A stretch of 54,909 bases of DNA from Tubiluchus corallicola (GCA_030141605.1 JAQGDQ010000054.1:746001-800909), one strand, 5' to 3'. Shown: positions 22,201 to 36,754, numbered from the stretch's first letter. Numbers and translations are program-made. Notes: a model not told the origin generated them from the sequence alone.

Positions 22201-25200
22201 ATAAAGCTGTGATGAGCAGCGCTAAATTCACCTTTAGTATTAAATTCAAATCATAGCTTTGTTCACATCTACTTCAACGCACTGTGTGCGACAGATGAAA
22301 AAATATTACATTTAGTAACGAAGTACAGCTTGCGAAACTTTTAGCGTGATGTCACTGGTACTTTATTATTGCAGCTTGTCTGTTTCCTGATAATTTCTCC
22401 TTTTTAAAATGTGTCATTGCCAGGTTGTCTTGTGCTGCTCAAACAATGCTTTCGATAAAGACTGATCATTTTACCTTTTCCAACAGATAAAATTGGTGGA
22501 GAACATAGATTCTTATAGGTATGATCGTCTGATCGACCACAGCTTTGAGCCTGAGCAGATCGTGTATACTCTCTGACTTAGTGTGAGGTTCAAAAAAGAA
22601 AGTAAAACTGAAAACTAAGTAGTAATGCTTTTCAGACAGCATCTTAAGCCTTCAAAAGAGTGGTCCATGTATTTTAGACAATTAGAAAAATAGGAAAACA
22701 ATTAGGACAATTAGGAATTCTAGCATTTTTTGAATATGCAAATGATGTTCAAGAGAAGAAAGACCGCTTTAAATCTTCCCGTCAAAATATTGTTCATAAT
22801 GTGTTTAAATTTTGGTTACCGTGTAATTTTTGTGCACCTCTATTCTGTGCTCTGTTTCCCAGATCATTTTTTCGCCTCCTTGTAGATGGGGTGATTCTAT
22901 TTCGGGCAAAGAGAGGCAATGTTCTTTTCTGATCTTACATTCAGGAAAATAGGGAGAAATATTTCAAAATATAGAGAAATGGAGGCTACCATAAAAATCG
23001 GGAATCAAGAGCGTCGGCATGTCTTTCCCCTAACCTAGGTTAAATATAATTTTTATGAAATTTAACCAGAAAAACTAACTTAATCATTAGTTTTCATTAC
23101 CATGCATGTGACTCTGAAAATCCGACTAGCTGCCTACTCGTTGTTTCTATACAGGTACAGTTTAATCAGTAAATTGATTCCCTCCTTACTCGGTATGTTC
23201 TTAAAGTATCTTTTTGACCGTCTGAGATATGTTGTCTGGTGTAATTTGTGCAAATTTAGGAAGAAAAATTCTGATGCAGTAGCATTTTGCGTTTTCCGCA
23301 TATACATACGCGCGTACATTAAAGGAAAACCGGACGATTGTTTAGACTCAATCCCATTTTAATTTACTGTCCAAAATATACATTTTCTTGCCTGTAAAAG
23401 TTAGCATTTGTTTGCATATAACAATATTTGAATAATTAGTTTAGAAAGTTGATTAACGGCGACCGAACACAGCTATTGCTTACGTCAGAAACTAACCACA
23501 GTTTCTGCCATGGCAGGCATCTTTCCTTGCGGGTCATGCACGTTTGCGTAAGTGTTACTGCTTAAACGCCTTAGAAACTAACACTGCAGTTCATGATCAT
23601 GGTTATCACGGTATCTCCTTCTATTTGTCGGCTACGCGAGTGTGACGAATCTTAGTAGATTCGCTGAGCCGCGCGTAGCTTTGAAAGTTTAACGAAATTT
23701 GATTAAATCTATTATTAAATTATTATTACTATACGAAAATTAAGTTAATCTATTATAGTAAATTACTATTTAATCTGATTTTAAAAAAGCTGTTGCAGTT
23801 TTCAATATTTTAGAATATTCTTTTTTCTGAACTAATGTTTACACAGTCATACGGTTTTCCTTTAAGGTAGCTAGAGATACCAGCGACGTCACAGCAAAAC
23901 TAACACGACTTAATTTTGTTACGTCACTTGTACAAAGCTTTTCGCTAGCTTTTTGAATACGATAAGGTTATCAGCAATGTCTAAACTACATTTTAACACC
24001 TAATCATGTTTTGCCTTCAGTGCTGGATTAAATAATTGAGAAGTAAGGTGTACCACAAAGAAGGCGACAAAAACTGTCAACAAAGCTAATTAATCGTGCT
24101 TAATAAAGATACTGTTGCACGTGCTTCCACGGAGATTGTGACTGTGACATGCCCTGCAGACTGACGAAGTCAGTATTGCAGCATAAGTGCATGTCAAAAA
24201 TTTTATTCGGGAATCTAATGCAATAGCCTCAAAACTCGCCTAACTATTGTGAAGTCGCCTGAGTGTCAGGGACCTTGAGAATTGAGCGATAAAATACCAG
24301 CAGTTTGATAACAACTTAAGTCTGAACTGGTTCAACTAGAGTTAAACAATTGATAGATTTCCGTTATACCTAAGGAGAAAGTTATTTCAAGAGTACTGGG
24401 AACCCTCTTTTCCACAAGGTTCAAGCCTATATATAAGTGTGTATTAGCATGAACGTTTGCATTGCATTGCAGTTTTATGTGTACATAATAAGGCTTCACT
24501 GCTGAGCCCACGTGTTTATCAAACCGAGTCGGCAGGAAATTAATTTCTCAAGTAAAAATTCCCAGAATGCCAACGTAATTTTGCCTCTTATAATGGATAA
24601 CAATAAACGTTTTCAAATGATGAACCAGGCCATTACGACTTTCTTATACTAATGAACAAACGGCGATGATAAATAATCCGTGCCGTGAATAATAATGACA
24701 ATAATGAAGAATTTTCAATTAACGTTGCCTTTACAAAAACAGCAAATTTCACTATTTCAAGGAAATCGGTTTAAAGTAACACTAAATCTCCACTATAATA
24801 TAAGCTTTTGCAACTTAAAATCTTACTCTCAATACGATTATTCAATTTATTTTATGATAAACTTACTGTAAAACTTGTTTCTTTTGAATTTTATCACTTC
24901 GTAGTTAGAGGTATTAAATTTGAACAACCGTAATTTCCTGTTAGATATCCAAGTAATATTCCAAATTGCTAATTCTGTGGGTAAATTTGCTTATAACATT
25001 AAAATTGCATGAGACTGCTCATTGATTTTACATATTGAGACTGCCATGACGTGACGTCACCAAGCTGATGGTAAACAAGATTATGAGCTAATTGCGGGGC
25101 TTCATTAGACGGACAACAATTCTATACACTGTTTGCCTCACGCTATATTAATCGTTAATGTACACTTTATAGCACGTTTAGCTAAGATTAGAACATATTA

Positions 25201-28200
25201 TGTTGTAATATATGCATGTTAAATCTAAACATGTATTCGTGACACTCTGTTTCGCACAATATTGTACTTGCTCAAAACTTGCGCTCGTAATAGGCCTACT
25301 TGCAGCTTTCTGTAGTCTGTAAAATGTTAGCATTTTCATCTTGACTCGAACTTACACTCCAAAAGATATTGAAACGCTATGACTTTATTAGCATACATGT
25401 AATTAAAAATAATCATCAATGAATTGATTTTGGCAGTGGCACTATCAAAATTGCATCATTTTTTCTCATTTCTGTTCGGTTCAAGCTGAATGTACAGAGA
25501 AAGCTTAAAAAAATTGGCCTTAAAAAGTTTTTCTCGTTTATTAATTAATAATTGTGTATCAATGAGACATTTTTTATTTCTGGATTAACCTATTTTTCGC
25601 TCCAATTTCACTGCCGATACTTTGTTCTTGGAACCGAACCAAGCGCGTGGCTCCTGGAACTAAACTAAACTAAAAGACAAAGAGCTTTAAACTAAAGTTA
25701 AATGACGTTTGAGCACTTTCAAGAGAAAGCGTGTAGCAACGCCAAAAATATACTTCTCGTTGTTGAATTCACTATACCTTCTTTGTCCCTGCAAGCAATA
25801 AACATACTTCTAATTTGGTGGAGGCGCTTTCTTCTAAAAGTAGGAGATCACACAATACAATGCTTTCGCCGATAGTCTTGTGTGAACACAAAAATTAGGA
25901 ACCTCTTTGGGTGAGCGTAATTTTGTCACATGTTAACAACTTTTTCACCCATTTGTATACTAACTATTAATTGCAATGTCAAATATAAAGTACGTGTAAT
26001 GAACATATTATATAGTAAGTTATAATGACTATGAAACACGTACGATTTTAGTCCACTTAGCCATAGTGAGTTACGCGATTATATCTGAATGTGTGTCAGC
26101 GTCCTATCACAGGCACTTCATTAATTTTGAAGCCAAACGGCAGACTATTATAAGAACAGCTAATATGATACCATTTTTCACTTAACCACAGCTGGCAGCT
26201 GACAGAGCAGAGAAATTAATTAGTCTCACAGCGTGTGCAGAAACAATGGACGCCTTTTAAATTAAATTCTCTGTTCTCTATCATCACCTGTGTCCGAGCT
26301 ACAATAAATGAGGAAATAATTCAGGTTGTTCAACGTAGGCTAGTATTCAGGCTAAAACGTAATTTTTATTAAAGTCACACAGAATAAGAACTAGTTAGAG
26401 CAAGCAATTTACTTTCAGACACTGTACTTTCCTACTAGATGGCGCTTTCTACAAAGCACAATAGTGCCACATGTGCCCCGCAACAGTTCTTGTTGCTTAT
26501 TTTATTTTATTTATTTATTTACTACTCTGTTTCAGATGCTGGGTCCATAAAATACAAAAAATTCGTAAGAAACGTAAAAGTAGTATAAATAAATGGAAGA
26601 GAAATGACAAAATATACAAATTACAAACGATTAAGAAACAAATACAAATTAGTCTAGAATTATTGATGTCAGAAAATAAAAGTCAGTCAGGAATAAGATT
26701 TTTAAAGCAACAGACATCGTACCATAGGCCTGTACAGTGTACAGTGTACAGTTTGTTCTAAAAGCTGATTTTATTGGTAAATAGCTGTACAATTCCGATA
26801 TACCACTTATAAAAAAGCCTTTATCAGAGTTTAGTTAAAAATAAAAATGCTCAAACACACATATTGAATCGTTATCAAAAATTCTACGTATGATGATGAT
26901 GAAACAGATTGTTTATTCACCTAAACCCATTCTAAATTGTACATTGTATTATGTAGTCTTTATAAAAAAATTCTTATTTAGATTTTTTGTACGCAGTATT
27001 ATTTGTTTGCACTGGACACATTTACCACTATACCAGATCATTTAACCTTAATGGCTAGTCTAAAGATACCTGAACCAATGATATCATTCAGTTCTTATTA
27101 TCATATGAATCCTATGTACCCATTACATAAACGTAAAACTAAAAATATTAGAAATGGTGCACAGACGACTTGATCTATGTAAAAACTTATGAATCTACCG
27201 ATGACTGATTGTATATTCTTGAAAGATTCCAGAAAATCACAGCAGCTAATTACAGGTAACCCCTGCAATTGCGGCATTGTAATTTTAGAAAATGACTTGG
27301 GTCGTGGTGTCTGAAAGTCACCTTCCTATGCACAGTCTAATAATTGACGGTCGAACGTAAATTCCAGCAATTAGTGATATAAGCAGCCAATAAGCAATTT
27401 TACAATAAATGAAGCAATACGGTTACTAAGCAGTAAAACGATTACTCATTGAATGGCGACGGATCAAAGAAAATAGAGGTTTTGCTAACCCAGAAAGCAC
27501 GATTAACGTGAATAGCTAATATCGATTTCATCACTGTTTTTCTAAAGCAAAGATGTTCCATACTACGACGACCGCGGGTCAGACGACGACAGTTAGTTTA
27601 ACGGAAATGATGTTGTTGATCAACAAAATACCGACATGGCAGTGTACTGACATTGCTTTTGCTTACGTGTTAATTTGTTACGATGACAATATTCTTTTGT
27701 TCATTCGAATTCTACCAACCTTTGTCCTCAATAGAATGGCACGCACGCATTAGTATGACTACATGAGTATGACTGCTATTTGGGTACGTAGGCACCTATT
27801 ATAAATTAAAATGAAAATATTCGCATTTATATGGGACATTACGGAATGCCGCGCATCAGACTAAAATCACCTACTTAAAAATGTTACAAGAAAGTAAAAA
27901 AATCAGCAACAACAAATAAAAACCTGTATATAGAAGGACGATATCACATATATTGATGATCATAGCACTTACTTGTACGCTCCAGAACATGGAAATGGCT
28001 TTTAACTATCATTTATTATGCTCACTGGTAATTGAGGTTAACATTAATGATACATTACTACCACAAGCGTTAGTAGGTAGCTCACAGGTGTAGAGAATAA
28101 AAATTGCGTAGCACGCCAGATTCGTTAAATGCAATAACGTTGAAAATTGGCTAAATCACACTAACCATTTGCACGCAGACTACTTTATTTCCCAGGTGAT

Positions 28201-31200
28201 AGGTATAATATACCTGTGCAGAGAAGTGAGTGAACTTTGTTTGTTAGCACTTACTGTTTATTCAAACGCAGTCAATAGCTATATAATGGGTATACGGCAC
28301 TATAGTCTATGCGTATGATAAAATATATTGACTTACGTGTTTTTGTATTGTTGAATCTGGTGTGCAGTAGAACACCTTCAAATTTGCGACATCTTACAAG
28401 CGTAAGATTATTAAAAAAAGCTGAACATTAAACACCACAATAGTGCAGTTAACAATAGTTTTTTTCTTGGATATTTTTCATTTAAATGAAGGACCGCTAG
28501 GTTTGTTTTTAAAAATAATTGGTCATGTGTGCTGGCAAGCTGCCAGCCGTGTGAACCATCCTTACCAGGAGATATTAGTTAAAACAAAAAATATAAAAGT
28601 TTACAAAAACAGCTTCGCCTGCAACATCAACATAGTAAAACTGAACAAATACGGGAAACATTTGTAATTTGCATTATAAATTAGGTGATGAAAAAGAAAA
28701 CAGGAAGATGGTAGTGGTGCCCGATGATCGTGATCAGAAAAACGACAAGGATTTTGACAATCATGTATAAGGTGATTGTCATGGTGATGTATACGCAGTG
28801 GTGGCCGTGGCTGTGGCGGCAACAGTGACAATTATGATGGTTGTTCTTTAAGGATCTAACTATACCTGTTTTTAGATTTAAAATCGTTTATAGTTACAAT
28901 ATCGTTTTTCAGTAGGCCGCTACAAGCACTTTTCACGGCATCACTGCCACATGAAATTCCAGACACAGAACATAATAATGTGTCTCATCTCTTTTACATA
29001 TTGACCTATTCTTATACAAATACAACCAGTTTTTGTTTAAAATAAAACAACCGTCCAAGGTTGAGGATTCACAAAGCATGTCGGTTTCCTACCGTTCACA
29101 CGATAATGTTCATGACAGATTATCAAACTGCAGCTATCTATATCCACTTAATCCTTTAAACCATTTATTGCTTACAATGACATTGTACGCTTATAAGCAG
29201 TAATTTGTATTAAAGAAAGAGGGGATAACGAACTGAACTGAGTGTTGCCCATGACGACGGAAATGATGATGAGGTGGTGAAAAACTCATCGGACACTCTG
29301 AAATGATTTACCGCCTCGTGGCTTCAGCACGTGAGTTCACTCAACCAATAAATTACCAGAAAGCTTGACGGAAGTTATGAGGCTCTGACCGCAAATTGAC
29401 CGTGATATTTCACTGCGTTTGTCTCATCAGCCACACAATGCTTGAAAATGTATCTCAGCAACAGTGTCGAGATGTAAAGCTGTGTTTTTGAATCAATTTA
29501 TTGTATGAATTCAGTCACTCCAAAGACAGAAGCCGCCCTTTACAGCCATTAGAAACCGTTTTGAAAAAGGGAGTTTCAACGTGACTAGTACTATATTGTA
29601 CATTCGTTATTGAGAGCAGACAATTTACGTTTACTCAAAATATTTTTGGCAGGAAACAACCGTGAATTTCAATCCTCAGAAATTCCAGATGTTCTGTCTG
29701 TAATTAAGCACCGAGGCTCGTGGTTTGCTTCTACGAATAATGAATAAACATACTGGAAACTGTCTTTACAAGTACAAGTGCATTATACAAATATCCGTTA
29801 CGTTAAAACGACCTTTCTGAAACAGAAACTGGGCTATAACAACGCATTCTTTATGTCACCTCACCTATGCAAATTACCAGAAATATGCATACGTCATATA
29901 TAAATTCGAAATAATTAAAATATAGACGTAGAAGACAATGCGCCGCCATTTTAACTCAGAAGTTCCGACCCATCAGTTGATATTAATATGTCCTATTTTT
30001 CCCAAAATCCATTTCCAAATAATAGAACATTCTGATATTTTTAGAAATGTGATCTTTTATTGTGATATGTTACGAAAAGACGGGATTTGCTTTTTCAAAA
30101 GTACGATTTCAAGTGTTTTTTGCTTCATGTGTTTTGGCACGTAACACAACTAAACGTTTTTCAGTTTGCTTTAGATGATTTAAAAAATTAACGCATCCAT
30201 AACTGGTATGGCTGTCTGCGTACCTTATACGAGAATTTGTTTCGAAAGAACTCACATTGATAAAACAAATAACAAATATTTCAACGCTCATGAAAGCAAA
30301 ATGCTTCCTTTTCATCATAAATTGAGCTAATACACAGTTATTACTCCGAGTTGAATCTTTTTCAATATCTACATTGAAGCCACGACAATGCTTATCTCAC
30401 GTCACACAATCAGTGTTTGCAAAAACACTGAAACACTGGCTAAGAGCTGGTTTGTTTGCAGTGCATTACAAGCAACATGTTTATCGACAATAATAAGAGC
30501 GCAATGAAGTATTAATGCATGTGCTACCTAACCAAATACGGCACACAATGTGATTTTCCTGTAATAATAATACTAATGGCAACCGGAAGAGTGCATCAAG
30601 TAATTTAGATTCATCGGACAACGAGTTGACTACTACTACTACTAATAGTAATAATATGTAATAACAATAATAACAGACTAGTCATGACATAAATTTCACA
30701 CTGGCTACAGCGCAATTTCCGGGTAGGCTTACACGTTGTCTTGCTTACGATGAGATTAAGCTAAAACAAGATTTTTACTTTTACACCCATTTCTTCATGC
30801 CTAGCTACTGTTTTATGATCGTTATTAAGATAGAAAGTATCTAAATAATGTCTTCGGCTAACTGAACTTAAATTCGTAATATTTAGGGTCATAACGTAAT
30901 TTATAATTAAGTAGCAGTGGTGTATTCAATTCCTGTCGCCCACTCGAGGTAATATTTTGGCGCGACTCGTACATCACTTTCATAAATAAACAAAATAAAC
31001 CCAAACCACGTTCTCAAAGCTTCTGTAGTAGCAACACCCAGTCTTTCCATAATCTGAGAAGGTAAGATGTAACAGGACTGAATAACTTCAGATCCAAAAT
31101 TTCCAAATTTCCTATGACAGTTTTATTCCTTGACCTGGATGCCTGGTCCCTTTTGGCATATACCCCAAAAACTACAGATTGTTGGGAGCGATCAGTGTGT

Positions 31201-33514
31201 ATGTGACTAATTATCACTTGGCTGTCTGGCCAGTGCGGCTTACTCATGTGCGTAGCCGTAGAGAGTTTGTCCTAATCTTTAAAATATCCGTCAAAATGTT
31301 GGCTACTAACTCCTGCCTGAGCCCCTACCCCATGTACCTACTCTGCAAATTTTCTAACTTCATGTATTATAGTTAAGAGTTATTCAGTATTACGACTTCT
31401 AAAATGATGATGATGATGACTAATGATAGTAATGATGACGACGAGGACGCCGAAGATGATGATGATGAACGTGGTGAAATCAGCGTATGAATTCGCTTAG
31501 AATCCGCTGCTCACGAATTAAAACAGTACAAACTACTTTCACCACTCTTGTTATAGTGTGATGAACAGTTTCTTTTTTACTTTCATCAAACATTCTCGAA
31601 TGCTAATCTCACTACATGTATTACTAAGTTTACTTTGCTGTACCGTAAACTTATATCTCAATTGTCAAATGCCATAAACTATTCTGAGAAGTAATTCGGT
31701 TAGCTATTAATTACAGTGGACGGCAGACTTTTCCTAGCCACGGAGACCTACAATATAATTCCACGTAATTACTTAACATCGTGTTTTCGGAAAACAAGGC
31801 GCAATAAATTGTACAAATTAATTATACATATGTGTGCATAGGGCTTGAGTTAGTCGTGCATGTAACAGAAATCCAGACTTATGCAGCCTTCCAAGTGGAA
31901 CTAGTTAAAATTATTTGTCTGTTTGCAGCTTATTCAGTAGCTCAATTGCTGTTTTGTGGATTTGTTTGTTTTGTCATGATATTTTAATTGTGGCACCTTT
32001 GGCTCCTTTGTAGTTCTTATCCTGATGGAAATGCTTTCTTTTCTCTCTATATTTTCTCTTTCTCTTTCTCTCTCTCACTCTCTTTCCCTGCTTGTCTACC
32101 TGTCTGCCTGCCTGTCTGCCTGCCTGCTCTTTCTTTCTATCAGTTTCTCTCACTGATATCGTGTGGATGTGGTTGCCAGGTCAACTCGACTATTGAGGAA
32201 AGTTAAAAAAATCAATACATAAAATAGTTGTGCGTCATTTATCAAAACTAAATTGTCGTTGAAGCAAAAAAATAATTATTCACCTACTCACCTATGATTA
32301 ATTCAAAGTTACTGCTCAATGAATTTGCTTACGATCCAGTAAACTATGGAAAGACGACGTCGCTTGCAAAAATTATCAAGCACTCCCACACAAACGTGAT
32401 AAAATGTACAAAATCCAACCGTTTTGAAAGTTTGGCACTTCACGTGCCTAGTTAATATATTTAACTCAGCAATAAATATGAAAACAAATTAAATCCAGAT
32501 TTGCGATTTTTAATTGACCAAACATTAAATATAATTCGAAATGTTAATAATTTTTAAAGTGCAATAGGTTTTGTTATATATTGCGGGTATAAGAAACCAC
32601 ATCTGTAGATATTACTAAAGATTGTATTGCACTCAGAACTGCTAAATGATTAGTGTTTCATCACACGTGTGAGTCGCTGCACTGGCTTTTTTTTAATAAT
32701 GGCGAAGTGAGTATTATACATAACTGCGTTAGCGCTGGCTTCTCGAGTAATGAACAGAACCTGCGCGCTTTTAACGGCTGCATACGTCTGCGGTATACTT
32801 TCCTCGGATTAGCTTTCCCTAATGAATGCATTATAAGCTGATATTAGCAATGATGATGTAATCACGCAAACTGTGTTACGCACACGTAGAGGAGATAATA
32901 GTTAACATTTATCTGTGTTTCTCATGTGTCCTCATCAAAAAGGATGTACTTTCCAAAAGAAGCCAAAAGATTAGACTGCTAGGAATGTAGTGGCGACGAT
33001 GATGATGATGATGATGACGACAAGACGACGACGACAATGATGGTGATGATGACGACGATGACTATGATAATGAATTTTGTGGCATTTAGGGCACAACGCG
33101 ATTGGAAACATCTAAATAAAATTGCGTGGAAAGAGCTGATGTCAAACTATAAACAGAGCGGAGCGGAGCGGAACAGAACAGAACAGAAACAAACAAAACA
33201 AGACTGATTAGAACAAAGGAGATTGGATTGGCCGTAATGGAATGGGAGCACAAGGCAGCGAACGATTGAGTCAGCCAGGGCTTAAGTTTAAACCAGTAAT
33301 GTAATGCAGTGCTTTTTCAAAGCTGAAAACAAAACTTGGTGCATGCTTCTTTGATGCAAGAAGACCTCGAAGCTTTAGCACAGAAAAAATATAAAATCCT
33401 GAGGCGGTAACCTGCAAGTCGCATTAGAGAAGTGGTGCTGACAAGCCACTGGTATAGCCATGTCTGGTGTTCCTGTCCTGCCTGTCTGCCTGTCCAATAC
33501 ATAAAAAAGACTTC

Positions 33515-33563
<49 letters not shown>

Positions 33564-33620
33564 GTGATGGTGATGATGATGATGATGATGACGGCGATGA
33601 TGATAATGATGATGATGATG
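33515..33620. repeat. GAT microsatellite
   Basis: A GAT trinucleotide array with a few GGT/GAC/AAT interruptions. The poly-Met frame through it is an artefact. Confidence 0.95.
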
Positions 33621-34062
33621 TGTATCTGTAATTTCTAAACGAAAATCTAGATAACCAAAATGCTTATATCACGAAAGGCTAATATATCAAAATCAAAGTA
33701 TTTGCAAATAAATGAATCTTCAACATTATTTTGGCTGTCCTTTTCGCAAGAGTTCCTATGTTTCTCTTAACTGAGACCTCAGTGTGACGTTGTCTGATTG
33801 GTGGTTGGTTTCGTCTTGACCACTAGTTGGCTCATTTCTGGGCTGGTCTGTTCAATTTGTGTACTTATATTGCACATGCATAGATCACCACGATGTATAC
33901 CATTTTGCTTTTGTAAGAAAATCTTCTAACATGATTACTATCATTATCACGTCACATTTTTTCTTAGATGAGTTGAAATTTTGCCAAGGAAAAGAACAGA
34001 ACAGGAAGGAGTTGTTGCAGCAAAATATAATTCATACTTGTAACTTAAAAAATTAAAATAAA

Positions 34063-34068
34063 TTTATT
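34063..34068 (-). terminator. possible poly(A) signal of the minus-strand Ser/Lys-rich gene
   Basis: AATAAA on the minus strand, about 790 nt past the stop codon at 34856. It is the nearest canonical hexamer I noticed, but the distance makes it uncertain. Confidence 0.25.
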
Positions 34069-34855
34069 TATATAAAATCTATGCGACTAACAGAAGAAAT
34101 CGGAAGCTTTATGTATAATTTTAAAGTATTTATAAGAAAAGCGAAAAACTCATTGGAAAAATTAGATTATAGAATGAAGTCCTGCAGGCAGATAAATGCA
34201 ATACGTGGCATTACAATGCAAAAATAGAAATACGTTAAATAAGTTATAAAGTAATAAAGTTACAAGGTTCATTACACCAGTAGATGTCTCCGTGTAATAA
34301 CTGAAACTGAATGAAACTAACAAATCAAACATCTATAAGGTGGGAAGCTTCATCGGCAGGCACACAAAACTTGAAACAAATTAATTGAAAAATTATCACA
34401 GTTTCGTATATGAGTATATACTTTCTCTCGACACAGTCTAGAATTCGAGTACCGGCTACTGCATTCGGCATTTTGTAATATCTAGCATGTCAGCAGTTGG
34501 GCTACTCAATTTTGACAAGCCATCCATTCTTACACTGGCTATCAACAGACATTCTCCATAAACGCTATCCAATATTAGTCGAAGCATTATTAGTAAATGA
34601 GATTTTTGAGAATAACAGTAAGAAGTTCGCGAAATTTTCAGGGTAAATTGTAAAAAGGAGTTCTGTTAATTTTTGGAGTGAGCCACAAAGAAGTTCCAAG
34701 GATTTTTGACGTCAGCCATTGAAAGTTCCAGAGATTCTGAAATTTTGCTCCGTTAGTCAATTTTGAATTCTCCAATGCAGTGCTAAGAGTACTGAAAAAA
34801 TAATTATATAAAAGTCATAAAAACGTAAAAAGCACCAGAGACTCTGAATTAGTCA

Positions 34856-35699
34856 CTAATATCCACCAATGAGGTAGCTAAATGCATCATCATTTTCCAT
34901 CAGTTCTTGTAAAAACGTGAATGGCTTGGCCTGATTGATTGAAGAAAGCGAGATTCCATCCGATTGTAAAACAGTATGACTACATGGCACCACAGTATAC
35001 AATTTACTGTCTATTCCAATTGGAAATGGTGGATGTGGTGTAACTGTCTGCTCATGGTGTATCATCCCGCTACTAGATGAATGAGATGCAATTTTGGAAC
35101 ACTGATTGGTTGCAGATTCTGGCGCGGCACTTGTGCGACTTGGCTGTGACTTGTTTAGGCGACTTTTAGGATCTACTCTCTGTTTCCCCTTAGAGTTATT
35201 TCCTTCCTTCTGAGAAGAGGTTGCTGATTTACGATGCTTTGCACCTCCTTTAGAAGATCCTTTTTCTTTAGAATGTGATTTTTCTGATTTGCCATTCTTA
35301 GTGTTTCTTTCACGCTGTCCAAGGCTGCTCGTTTTTGATTGCTTATCTCTGATTTTTAAAGTAATACCTGTGCAACTAAGTTCTGGTGGCATTTTGGACG
35401 GTTTAACTGAATGAGTTGTACTAGTCTTCATTATTTCTTTATCAGACTTTGCTGTTCTATTAGCGTTCCTAAAATATGGATTTTTAGATAGTTCGGCCCT
35501 TTTTGGGGGTTGCTTTATAGAAGAACTCGCAGATGAAATTGATGAAGTCGTCTTCATTGATGCATAATTTTCTGGATTTTTTCTTAATGGCTCAGGCTTT
35601 GTTTTTTTAGCTGAGTCTATATAACGTTGAGGAACAACACGTCTTGGAGCTGATTTACTGATAGATTTTTTAACATCCAGGGTTCCTTGCCAGTTATTC
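34856..35699 (-). CDS. Ser/Lys-rich gene, second coding exon
   Basis: The acceptor cattgctgcag (minus strand) ends at 35700. The exon supplies one base to finish the split codon and then reads NNWQGTLDVKKSISKSAPRR onward without a stop to TAG. The frame is open about 47 codons upstream of the internal ATG at 35557, which shows that ATG is not the start. Confidence 0.7.
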
Positions 35700-36579
35700 C
35701 TGCAGCAATGAAAACAAAAGTTAAACGAATGTTAATTTAACAGATACAATTTTAGTGTCTCTAGAAAATATCGTGACATATATTAAAAACATGTAAACAT
35801 TAGAAATCACAAAAGTACTGCTGCAAATGGAATAATATTTGTTCGCATTTATTCGCTACACTAGACAGTATTCAGTACACTCTAGTTGGTAATGTACTGA
35901 TCGCTAATGCCGCGGGTGAAGTCGATCATTTTTTGTATTCAGAACTTTCTCAAAATGACGATCGTGGTAAATTCTGTTTACTGAATATTAAAATTTAGTG
36001 CAGTTATTGCCTGTAATGTAAGGTTTTGGAGTATATTGGAATTTTACAAAAGGGTTTTATAAACATTTCGCGCATGTCTAACAGACGACAAAGTTTGGAT
36101 TCTTAAGAAATGTCTTACTGTGACATGTATTTGAATAATTTTATTTTATCTATTTTTATTTTTTTTTTGTTGCTGTAAAATTAGTACATTTTTGCAATAC
36201 TATATACTGCAGGTGCAGTGCAAGCCAGATTTCCGGTTTTTGCTGAATCCTGGTAATGCGCTGATCTGTATGCTACAGCATACAGGTATGCTAGAAGAAT
36301 ATATATATAATTAAGTAATTATAATAACTTCGAGGTTTTATTACATCGTGTTTATTACAAAGTATATTTGTTACCCCGACCGTACAAGGCATCAAGTATG
36401 CTAATGACTTCTACTTGTTAAAGAGCTCTAGTATATAACGCCTCGTTTGTCTTATCAATATTATGTGATTAAAATGACAACATACGTGGTTGTTTCTTTA
36501 AACCCAGGGGGTTTTTCCTTGGTAGTTCTTGTTGATTCCGAAACATCTACTTTAGGTACGTCATTCTGTTTAAGCATTG
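34856..36579 (-). CDS. two-exon gene for a basic Ser/Lys-rich protein
   Basis: Coding exons on the minus strand are 36577-36486 (ATG start, 30 codons plus 2 nt) and 35699-34856, ending at TAG. The split codon AC|G joins the exons in frame, giving about 311 residues. The protein is hydrophilic and rich in Ser, Lys, Thr and Pro, with short basic clusters (KQSKTSSLGQRERNTKNGK, KGGAKHRK), and ends FTFLQELMENDDAFSYLIGG followed by Y. Near residue 47 it has RVVPQRYIDSAKK, which faintly recalls the RVxxSRYxxxxKK segment near the N-terminus of HAUS8; that is only a resemblance and the rest does not let me assign a family. It is probably intrinsically disordered. A 79-nt spliced exon upstream (36754-36676) would be 5'UTR. 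The intron 36485-35700 holds nothing recognisable. Confidence 0.65.
36486..36579 (-). CDS. Ser/Lys-rich gene, first coding exon (ATG at 36577)
   Basis: A minus-strand acceptor ending aacag precedes ca-ATG, and a gtatgt donor begins at 36485. It encodes MLKQNDVPKVDVSESTRTTK, continues to GFKETT and ends with a split codon that fits the next exon. ATG was chosen as start because upstream exon candidates do not join in an open frame. Confidence 0.6.
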
Positions 36580-36675
36580 CTGTTACAACGTTTATCGCAG
36601 ACACATTGTTCTACAATTAACAAATTGAAACAACATGTTATTGATATTGGCAAGAAGATAATTATGTTTTCTTAC

Positions 36676-36754
36676 TGATGTCCTGGTTGCCATCGCTCGG
36701 CTCTTAGCTCTACGACGGATTCTGCGGCTCTGGCGAAAAAACATGTTGACGCAT
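36676..36754 (-). other. possible 79-nt 5'UTR exon of the Ser/Lys-rich gene
   Basis: On the minus strand, acceptor ctgattttag ends at 36755 and a consensus gtaaga donor begins at 36675. The two frames that are open across it do not continue in frame into the next exon, so it is more likely untranslated than coding. Confidence 0.35.

Larger units (their letters stand above)
18425..33990. other. ~15.6-kb gene-poor stretch
   Basis: No reading frame longer than about 100 codons and no gene model I can support. What can be seen: a tRNA-like B-box region near 19040-19130, a CAG/CAA patch at 20043-20093, a telomere-like tract at 20155-20206, a small tandem duplication at 22026-22200, one short coding-like segment after an acceptor at 22487-22576, a CRE palindrome at 25052-25059, T-rich/TTTATT runs near 26500, and GAT-type microsatellites at 31403-31470, 32999-33066 and 33515-33620. 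Confidence 0.6.

Noticed and set aside
26471-26761. 96-codon plus frame with Lys-rich peptide
   Set aside because: It overlaps TTTATT-rich sequence resembling a LINE 3'UTR remnant; no domain and no splice context.
31014-31247. 77-codon minus-strand frame, protein-like at the end (LFSPVTSYLLRLWKDWVLL)
   Set aside because: No recognised domain, neighbour or splice signals; could be a transposon remnant but I cannot support that.
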